Shown here piece by piece: positions 57,907 to 64,000 of a stretch of DNA of 64,000 nt. Both the position numbers and the translations under genes were made by a program. A model generated the notes under the pieces. That model was not told where the DNA came from and ran no database searches. It was given only the letters and a program-made list of their open reading frames with translations. Position 1 is the first letter of the stretch; every line of letters starts with the position of its first letter. Source of the stretch: Pseudomonas abietaniphila (GTDB lineage: Bacteria; Pseudomonadota; Gammaproteobacteria; Pseudomonadales; Pseudomonadaceae); contig NZ_CP155619.1 of assembly GCF_039697315.1 (NCBI RefSeq), forward strand, positions 496,001 to 560,000, read 5' to 3'.

Positions 57907-58955
57907 CGGACGCTGACCTCTGCGTCAGGTGCATTGCGGGTATCGATGCTGGCCTCCACCGACATGCCCACCCGCAGGCGACTCAACACGGGTTGCTGCG
58001 CGTCCAGGACGATTTTGACCGGCAATCGTTGCACGACCTTGGTGAAGTTGCCCGTGGCGTTGTCCGGCTTGATCGCGGCAAAGGTCACACCGGTCGCGGG
58101 GGCGACGCTCTGAACGCGGCCTTTGAGGGTTTCACCGGGAAACGTGTCCACGCGTACCTGAACTGCCTGGCCCGGCGTGACGTCGGTCAGTTGGGTCTCC
58201 TGAAAGTTACCCACCACGTACACCTGATCCAGCGGCACCACCGACAGCAGCCGCGCACCAGGGGTGACGTAGTTGCCGACGCGTACGGCGCGTTCGCCGA
58301 CCATGCCGTCCACCGGCGCGACAATGCGCGTGTAGGACACTTGCAACTGCGCCTGATCATGCGCGGCTTGCGCGCGTTTGAGCCCCGCTTCGGCGGCGTG
58401 TTGCTGCGCGGTCAGGATATCGACCTGTTTACGGTCAGCCGCCAGCGAGGCCACCGCGCTGTTCTGCCGCGCCCGCGCCGTGTCGATCCGGTTGCGCGCC
58501 TGTTGTGCATTCTGCACCGTGCCCGCGCCCATGCCTGCCAGATGCGCATAACGCGCCTGCTCCTGCTCGGCGAAGGTCACCTCGGCCTTGCTGGCAGCCA
58601 ACGCCGCTTCAGCCTGAGCGATCACCGAAGCCTGGCGTTGCAGCACCGCGCTTGCCTGTTCGTACTGCGCCTTGGCCGTCAGCACCTCAGCCTGGGAGGC
58701 CGCCAACGCCGTCAGGAAATCCCGATCGTCGATCACAGCCAGCAACTGGCCCGCCTTGACCTGTTGGTTGTCTTCTACCAGCACCTGGCTGATGAAACCG
58801 GCGACCTTGGGTGCGACGTTCGAATAGTCGGCAGCGATGTAGGCGTCGTTGGTGCTCTGATGCCCACTCGTGCCAGTGAAACCGTAGATACTGGCAGCCG
58901 CCACCGCGATCACGGCGCCGCACACGGCCAGGGTTTGCTTGGAGGTCATGCTCAT
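57903..58955 (-). CDS. HlyD/EmrA-type membrane fusion protein
   Basis: Periplasmic adaptor of the pump, 350 aa. N-terminal TM anchor (about 9-28), biotinyl-lipoyl-like half motifs (NVAPKVAGFISQVLVEDNQQ and RIVAPVDGMVGERAVRVGNY), an alpha-helical hairpin (about 90-200) and a C-terminal beta-barrel. Start ATG at 58955; sequence in the same frame further upstream belongs to the antisense of the MFS gene and is rejected. Lies 26 bases after the transporter gene. Confidence 0.9.
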   Translation of the reverse strand: MSMTSKQTLAVCGAVIAVAAASIYGFTGTSGHQSTNDAYIAADYSNVAPKVAGFISQVLVEDNQQVKAGQLLAVIDDRDFLTALAASQAEVLTAKAQYEQASAVLQRQASVIAQAEAALAASKAEVTFAEQEQARYAHLAGMGAGTVQNAQQARNRIDTARARQNSAVASLAADRKQVDILTAQQHAAEAGLKRAQAAHDQAQLQVSYTRIVAPVDGMVGERAVRVGNYVTPGARLLSVVPLDQVYVVGNFQETQLTDVTPGQAVQVRVDTFPGETLKGRVQSVAPATGVTFAAIKPDNATGNFTKVVQRLPVKIVLDAQQPVLSRLRVGMSVEASIDTRNAPDAEVSVR

Positions 58956-58981
58956 AAAAAGTGCTCTCAAACGTCTTGAAT

Positions 58982-60571
58982 TCAGACGGCTGCGCGTGGC
59001 GGGTAGACCCGGCTCGGCATCAGCGGGATGAGCAGGATCAGCGCAGCTGCCACCCAGCCCATGCAGAAATAAAGGTCGATGCTGGTCAGGGTCACGACCT
59101 GCTCGTGAATGCGGTGCGCCAGTGACGCCAGCGCGTCCTGTCCAGCCAGCTCCGGCGTGTTGCCCAAACGATCCACCAGCACGCTGGAGTGAAAGTGCTG
59201 ACGCGAGGTCGTCAGGGCATCCAGCACCCCGGTCGCAATCACCGAGGCCAGGCCGCGCACGGTGTTGAACCACGCCGAGGCAAAGGGACCGTCGGGCGGC
59301 GCAATGCCGCCCGTGGCTTGCATCAGCAATGGCAGGACGGCCATGGGTTGCCCGACCACCTGCAGCAGTTGCAGTGCGTAGAAGTTGTCGCGAATCCACT
59401 CCGGGCTCATCCGGGTCGCGGCGAAGCAATACAACGCCAGCACGCCCAGTCCGGCGGTCAGTACCCATCTGCAATCGATACGACGGATGTTGCACAGGGC
59501 GGCGACCAGCGGCAGCACCAGCAGTTGCGGCAACGCGACGAGAAGCATCATTGGCGCTGTCTGCAACGGCCGGTACCCATGCACCTGCGCCAGGTACGCT
59601 GAGGGAATTGAGCCTGTCGCGGTGAGCACCACCAGCACGCCACCGAGTGTGATCAGCGCGTGAGACAGGTTGAGATTGGAGAGCATCTGCAGCTTGAAGA
59701 ACGGGATGGGCGCGAACCACTCATTGACCAGGAACAGCACCAGCAGCAGCAACCCGCCACAGAGCAACCCGGTGATCAGCGTCGACTCGAACCAGTCCAG
59801 ACGGTTGCCCTGCAAGAGACCCGTGACCAGCATGCAGATCGCCGGCGTCCCCAGCAGCACGCCACGCCAGTTGAACGAATTGAACCGGTCAAGGCGCAGT
59901 GGGTCCTGTGGAATGCCGTGGGCAATGGCAATCATCGCCACCACACACGGCGCGATGACCTGCCAGAAGGTCCAGTGCCAATTGAAATAGTCAGTCCACA
60001 ACGCAGCCAGCGGTGTGCCGAGACTGGGCGCGAAGGTGGCCGTCAGCGCATAACCCGCCAGACCATAGAGTTTGATGCCTGGCGGCAGAAATCGCAGCGC
60101 CACGGTCATCAGCATCGGTGGCAGGCAGCCGGCCGCAAGTCCCTGCAGGGCGCGCAGCAGCAGAAAGCTGCAATAGTCGGGTGCCAATGGACACAGCAGC
60201 GCCAGCACGATAAACACCGCAATGGCCCCGAGGGTGAAGCGGCGCAAGGACAGGGTGACGGCGAACCAGGGAGCGAATGCGGTGGCGGTCAACGAGGTGG
60301 CCGAATACAGCGAGGTAACCCATGTGGCTTCGTCGTAGCCGATGAACATCGCCCCGCGAATGTCTGCCAGGGCGATGCGAGTCACACCTTCGTTGATCCC
60401 CGCGACGAGCACCGCGATCAGTACACCCACCAGACCGGTGATGGTTTGCAGACCGAACGCGGTGGGCGCCGGGGCTTTAAGCGGCGCCACGCTGGCAGCC
60501 GCCGTCACGGCCGGGCACGCAGGTTTTTGCGCGGCGCACCGATCAACGCATCGCGAGACATAGGCAATCAA
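58982..60571 (-). CDS. DHA2-family MFS drug transporter (EmrB-like)
   Basis: Proton-driven exporter with about 14 TM helices, up to 529 aa. Contains GYDEATWVTSLYSATSLTAT, LLRALQGLAAGCLPPMLMT and WFNTVRGLASVIATGV (motif C-like GxxxGPxxGG is degenerate). The start is problematic: the open frame has only a TTG at 60571 with GGAG touching it, whereas ATG at 60561 with well spaced GGAG leads into another frame that stops after 18 codons. A small indel near 60524-60536 would join them. First gene of the efflux operon. Confidence 0.85.
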   Translation of the reverse strand: MIAYVSRCVDRCAAQKPACPAVTAAASVAPLKAPAPTAFGLQTITGLVGVLIAVLVAGINEGVTRIALADIRGAMFIGYDEATWVTSLYSATSLTATAFAPWFAVTLSLRRFTLGAIAVFIVLALLCPLAPDYCSFLLLRALQGLAAGCLPPMLMTVALRFLPPGIKLYGLAGYALTATFAPSLGTPLAALWTDYFNWHWTFWQVIAPCVVAMIAIAHGIPQDPLRLDRFNSFNWRGVLLGTPAICMLVTGLLQGNRLDWFESTLITGLLCGGLLLLVLFLVNEWFAPIPFFKLQMLSNLNLSHALITLGGVLVVLTATGSIPSAYLAQVHGYRPLQTAPMMLLVALPQLLVLPLVAALCNIRRIDCRWVLTAGLGVLALYCFAATRMSPEWIRDNFYALQLLQVVGQPMAVLPLLMQATGGIAPPDGPFASAWFNTVRGLASVIATGVLDALTTSRQHFHSSVLVDRLGNTPELAGQDALASLAHRIHEQVVTLTSIDLYFCMGWVAAALILLIPLMPSRVYPPRAAV

Positions 60572-60781
60572 CTCCGGGAACAGGGTTTATGCCTGGGAGT
60601 TTAAAAAAACCTGGGGATGAGAAAAATTAACATTTGAGCAGTGTATGAGTGCACCAGACGCACGAATCCAGCCACATCGCTGTTGCTGGAGCCAGGTCAT
60701 GAAGCCTGAGGTGCGACTGTAGGCTGCGCACTCACGCGTACTCTGCGCGACAAGTCATCGGTTACGCGGGCAGCAAAGGAG

Positions 60782-61708
60782 TCACGCGTTCTCGCTGTCC
60801 CAAAACCGTTTGTACATCCCCAGTTTGCGTTTCAACGGCCGCGACAACCTGGCCTCCTCCTTGCCCAGTTTGAACGCCAGCAATTTCAAGCCGTTGCGCA
60901 CGAACGATGCTGGCCAGAGGTACCAGCGTCGCAGGCCGAGAAAATCCAGTTCGGACTTCACGTAGCGAAATCCCTCCCCTCGCACACCGCCGAACCGCGC
61001 GTGAATCCAGGACTCACGGGCCTGAAAGACGCCAATGTCGAAGTACCGGCGAAACTCTTCGCGCAGGGTGTAGTTGTGCGAGTGACGGCAAACGGCGGAG
61101 CCTTGATAGGCGACTTTCCAATGGGTGAGCAGCATCTTTGCCGCCACGTACATGTCTTCGGACAGAATCACATGCCGAGGGAAGCCGCCCACCGCGCGCA
61201 AGGCATCGCGGCGGTAGGCAGAAAACGAGTTGGACATGAACGGCACCTTGATGCCCAGCTCCGGCACGTCGTCCATGCTCTTGATCCGAGACACCGGCGG
61301 GTAGTTGAACCAGCGGGCATGCTGGGACAGGACGGTGGCGTCCAGGTGCGGCAATTGACGCCCGCAGACCGCGCCGACCAAGGGGTCCTCGAACGGCGTC
61401 AGGATGTTTTCAACCGCACGCGGGTCTTCGAGATAAGCATCCTGGGTCAGGTAGACGAAGACGTCGTACCGGGGATGAGTCTCGGCCATCATCTGTCGGG
61501 TGCCACCGTGATTGAAATCCTTGCTGTCGATCTGGATCACGTCGTTGCAACGTGAGCGCGCCAGCTCCAGCGTGCCGTCAGTGGAGCTGGAATCAACGAT
61601 CAAGGTGTCGAATTCTGCGGTCTGGGCCCAGAGAGAATCGAGCAAACGCTCAAGCTCCCTGCGCCCGTTGTACGTCGGGATCACACAGGCCACGCGCAAA
61701 GACTGCAT
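60782..61708 (-). CDS. Family 2 glycosyltransferase, probable rhamnosyltransferase
   Basis: 308 aa. GT-A fold: VACVIPTYNGRRELERLLDS, donor-binding DSSSTDGT, the FNHGGTRQ block and the acidic TQDAYLED, the pattern of RfbF/RfbN-like dTDP-rhamnosyltransferases. The acceptor motif with SEDMYVAAK follows. ATG at 61708 has GGAG 8 bases upstream. The gene stands alone, away from the psl operon. May serve O-antigen or another surface glycan. Confidence 0.83.
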   Translation of the reverse strand: MQSLRVACVIPTYNGRRELERLLDSLWAQTAEFDTLIVDSSSTDGTLELARSRCNDVIQIDSKDFNHGGTRQMMAETHPRYDVFVYLTQDAYLEDPRAVENILTPFEDPLVGAVCGRQLPHLDATVLSQHARWFNYPPVSRIKSMDDVPELGIKVPFMSNSFSAYRRDALRAVGGFPRHVILSEDMYVAAKMLLTHWKVAYQGSAVCRHSHNYTLREEFRRYFDIGVFQARESWIHARFGGVRGEGFRYVKSELDFLGLRRWYLWPASFVRNGLKLLAFKLGKEEARLSRPLKRKLGMYKRFWDSENA

Positions 61709-61798
61709 AACAATACTCCGAGGCAAATGCTGGATGCCTATTTGTCATGACACGCTTTGAGGGTAGCGCAGGATTTCGAGATTGGATCCAGCCGCTTG

Positions 61799-63013
61799 TC
61801 AGCCCATGACCTCGCTCATCGGGATGAAGTTGAGCAAGTCACCTTCGGCAACCGTGGTGCCTTCGATCACTTCAATCAAGCCATCGGCCCACGCCGCACT
61901 GCGCAGCACGCCCGAGCTTTGGTTGCGGTAAGCGATCAGACGCCCTTGCTCCAGACGCCCGCGCAGGTACTCGCGACGGTTGCCAGGCTTGTCCCAGACA
62001 AACCCGGCGGGCACCTTGAATTGCAGCGGTTTGACGTCTTGCACGCCCAGACGGCGCAGCAGATAAGGCCTGGCCAACAGCGCAAAGGTCACCAGCGTCG
62101 AAGCCGGATTGCCGGGTAAACCGATCACCGGTACGCCGCGAAAATGACCAAAGGTCAGGGGTTTTCCCGGCTTGATCGCCAGTTTCCACAGCGCAATTTC
62201 ACCCTCCTCACGCAATGCATGGCCGAGGAAATCCGCCTCGCCCACCGACACACCGCCCGTTGAAAGAATCAGGTCCACGTCACCCAGTGCGGCCAGCGCC
62301 GCGCGGGTCTTTTCAAGGTCGTCCGGTAGAATCCCGGCATCCACGACCTCGCAGCCCAGACGCTTGAGCCAGCTGCACAGCAACACGCGATTGCTGTTGT
62401 AGATCTGCCCCGGTCCCAACGGCAGACCCGGCTCGATCAACTCGTCGCCGCTGGACAACACAGCGACCCGGGCGCGCCGGACAACGTCCAGTTGCCCCAG
62501 GCCTAATGTGGCCGCCAGTCCCAGCTCGATGGACGTCATGACCGTGCCTGCGTCGAGCACCTTGTCGCCAACGGTGGTCTCCTGGCCTTTGGGACGGATG
62601 TTCTGCAGGGCCCTCAACGGCTCAAGGAAACGCACACGCGCATCGGGCTGAACCTCGGCGTTCTCCTGCATTTCCACGCAGTCCGCGCCTTCGGGCACCG
62701 GAGCGCCGGTAAAGATCCGCGCACACGTGCCCGGCTGCAAGGGTTGCGGCGCCTGACCCGCGAAAATCCGCTGGCTGACCGGCAACGGTTCCCCGGTCCA
62801 GTCGGCCATCCGCAGCGCGTAGCCGTCCATGGCGCTGTTGGGCCACGGCGGCAGGTCCAGCGTGGAAATCAGGTCATCGGCGAGTACCCGGCCCTGTGCA
62901 TCGGCCAGTACCACCGTTTCACGCTCGGTGATCGACGTGGCTTCGGCCAGGCTCATCAAGCGTTCCATGGCTTCTTCCACCGGAATCAGGCCACGCATTT
63001 CAGGCTTGCTCAT
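61799..63013 (-). CDS. moeA: Molybdopterin molybdenumtransferase MoeA
   Basis: 404 aa. Inserts molybdate into adenylylated molybdopterin. Family motifs: [19 protein letters not shown] after [38 protein letters not shown] and [10 protein letters not shown]. Follows moaB by 6 bases on the same strand, so coexpressed. Supplies cofactor to molybdoenzymes, possibly including the MOSC protein at 32.8 kb. Confidence 0.95.
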   Translation of the reverse strand: MSKPEMRGLIPVEEAMERLMSLAEATSITERETVVLADAQGRVLADDLISTLDLPPWPNSAMDGYALRMADWTGEPLPVSQRIFAGQAPQPLQPGTCARIFTGAPVPEGADCVEMQENAEVQPDARVRFLEPLRALQNIRPKGQETTVGDKVLDAGTVMTSIELGLAATLGLGQLDVVRRARVAVLSSGDELIEPGLPLGPGQIYNSNRVLLCSWLKRLGCEVVDAGILPDDLEKTRAALAALGDVDLILSTGGVSVGEADFLGHALREEGEIALWKLAIKPGKPLTFGHFRGVPVIGLPGNPASTLVTFALLARPYLLRRLGVQDVKPLQFKVPAGFVWDKPGNRREYLRGRLEQGRLIAYRNQSSGVLRSAAWADGLIEVIEGTTVAEGDLLNFIPMSEVMG

Positions 63014-63019
63014 GGGTTC

Positions 63020-63559
63020 TCATCCACGGGTTGCGCACGGTTCAGCTTTCTTCAGGTGAGGCACGAAGTTGCACGGGCGAAAACTGTTGTTCAACTGATC
63101 GGCAAGGATGCCGTCCCAGCCCGTGCGCACCGCATTGGTCGAACCTGGCAGGCAGCAGACCAGCGTGCCATTGGCCAGGCCCGCCAGCGCCCGGGACTGA
63201 ATGGTGGAGCTGCCGATGTCCGGTACCGAGATCTGGCGAAACAGCTCGCCAAAACCGTCGACCTGTTTGTCCAGCAGACACGCCACGGCTTCAGGCGTGC
63301 TGTCGCGACCGGTGAAACCGGTACCGCCGGTGATCAGCACCACTTGCACCGAGTCGTCTGCAATCCAGGTCGCGACCTGAGCGCGGATCTTGTACAGATC
63401 GTCCTTCAACAGCACGCGGTCGATCAACCCGTGACCGGCGGCGGTCAGGCGATCGACGAACATCTGTCCGGAGGTGTCATTTTCAAAAGTGCGGGTGTCG
63501 CTGACGGTCAAAACAGCAATGTTCAACGGCACAAAAGGTGTGTCAGCCTTGGCTTTCAT
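63020..63559 (-). CDS. moaB: Molybdenum cofactor biosynthesis protein MoaB
   Basis: 179 aa, MogA/MoaB fold. Signatures: [31 protein letters not shown] and [18 protein letters not shown]. Adenylylates molybdopterin or plays the MogA-like role (pseudomonads use MoaB proteins for this). Divergent from mobA; 78-base gap between. Confidence 0.94.
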   Translation of the reverse strand: MKAKADTPFVPLNIAVLTVSDTRTFENDTSGQMFVDRLTAAGHGLIDRVLLKDDLYKIRAQVATWIADDSVQVVLITGGTGFTGRDSTPEAVACLLDKQVDGFGELFRQISVPDIGSSTIQSRALAGLANGTLVCCLPGSTNAVRTGWDGILADQLNNSFRPCNFVPHLKKAEPCATRG

Positions 63560-63637
63560 CGGCGAGGTCCAGTTGTAGGGGAAACAGACCGGTGTTATAT
63601 CACAGCACTCCTTTTTTCTCCGCTGACCGAGTTCGCC

Positions 63638-64000
63638 ATGACTGCTCCCGACGCCCTACCGCCCTGCTCGATTCTGCTGTTGGCCGGGGGTCGGGGGCAG
63701 CGCATGGGCGGACGCGACAAAGGCCTGATCGAATGGCGCGGCGAGCCGCTGATTCAGCACCTGCACCGCCTGACTCGTCCCTTGACCGACGACCTGATCA
63801 TTTCCTGCAACCGCAACCGTGAGCAGTACGCGCGTTTCGCCGATCAACTGGTGCAGGACGACGAAAGCGATTTTCCAGGGCCGTATGCCGGGATTCGCGC
63901 GGGGCTGGCGGTGGCGCGTCATGCGTACCTGCTGGTGATGCCATGCGACTCGCCGCTGCTGGATGTCGGATTGCTGGAGGGTCTGCGGCGCATGGCGCTG
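63638..64000 (+). CDS. mobA: Molybdenum cofactor guanylyltransferase MobA (5' part)
   Basis: First 121 codons, running off the right edge. Begins with [20 protein letters not shown], the nucleotidyltransferase P-loop motif of MobA, and continues [20 protein letters not shown] and [10 protein letters not shown], the metal-binding Asp block. Attaches GMP to Mo-molybdopterin. Together with moaB and moeA it forms a divergent Moco cluster. Confidence 0.94.
   Translation, partial: MTAPDALPPCSILLLAGGRGQRMGGRDKGLIEWRGEPLIQHLHRLTRPLTDDLIISCNRNREQYARFADQLVQDDESDFPGPYAGIRAGLAVARHAYLLVMPCDSPLLDVGLLEGLRRMAL

Noticed and set aside
58956..59720. In-frame upstream extension of the membrane fusion protein (would give 605 aa)
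   Set aside because: It lies antisense-free but within the MFS coding region in another frame, and is not protein-like; the HlyD signal/TM start at 58955 is the natural N-terminus.

Overview
The window is a chromosomal segment of a Pseudomonas species, most likely of the fluorescens/syringae lineage. It has GC-rich coding DNA and typical pseudomonad gene order. The block nagZ - psrA - lexA - sulA - two small hypotheticals - topA - DUF1653 - fadA - fadB - usp - uup - slt matches the order known around PA3004-PA3020 of P. aeruginosa. A psl-type exopolysaccharide operon and pseudomonad REP-type inverted repeats support the assignment. No tRNA, rRNA, CRISPR array or complete insertion sequence was seen.

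Left part (1-7.6 kb): the tail of an amidase and a REPIN-like repeat, then a sugar-uptake locus on the minus strand (FCD/GntR regulator, SMP-30 lactonase, araF, araG, araH). A secreted aldose 1-epimerase lies divergently. Together they can bind, import and start oxidising L-arabinose-type sugars, but no dehydrogenase or dehydratase is in the window. Next, 7.6-8.7 kb is decayed DNA: a broken solute-binding-protein remnant and a frameshifted LysR remnant. A glutamine-synthetase-like ligase and an FAD amine oxidase (9.1-11.8 kb) form a likely polyamine/amine catabolic pair.

At 11.9-14.1 kb is a compact ECF sigma system. It consists of a sigma factor, an overlapping one-TM putative anti-sigma factor and an overlapping periplasmic CnrX/Spy-like protein, flanked by two small exported W/G-repeat proteins. 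The flanking genes share the upstream motif GCGTTAAACCCT. This is the best candidate in the window for an uncharacterised system.

The core block (14-34 kb) holds housekeeping genes: nucleoside salvage, peptidoglycan recycling, the SOS response, DNA topology, beta-oxidation, stress, ribosome-associated ABC-F and a lytic transglycosylase. Several regulatory sites are readable: tandem PsrA boxes before psrA, two SOS boxes before lexA, and strong terminators. Region 33.7-37.7 kb is signalling: CheV, an Hpt-like protein lacking its phospho-acceptor histidine, a perfect FNR/ANR box, and a NarX/NarL-like kinase and regulator pair.

From 39.2 to 53.6 kb lies a psl-like operon (A, B, D-J, an added LbH acyltransferase, K; no pslC). 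A sequence matching the published FleQ box lies upstream, suggesting c-di-GMP control of biofilm matrix. The right end holds a LysR regulator, a VOC protein, a CoA-transferase, a tripartite EmrAB/NodT-type efflux operon, a family 2 glycosyltransferase, and molybdenum-cofactor genes moeA, moaB and the start of mobA.
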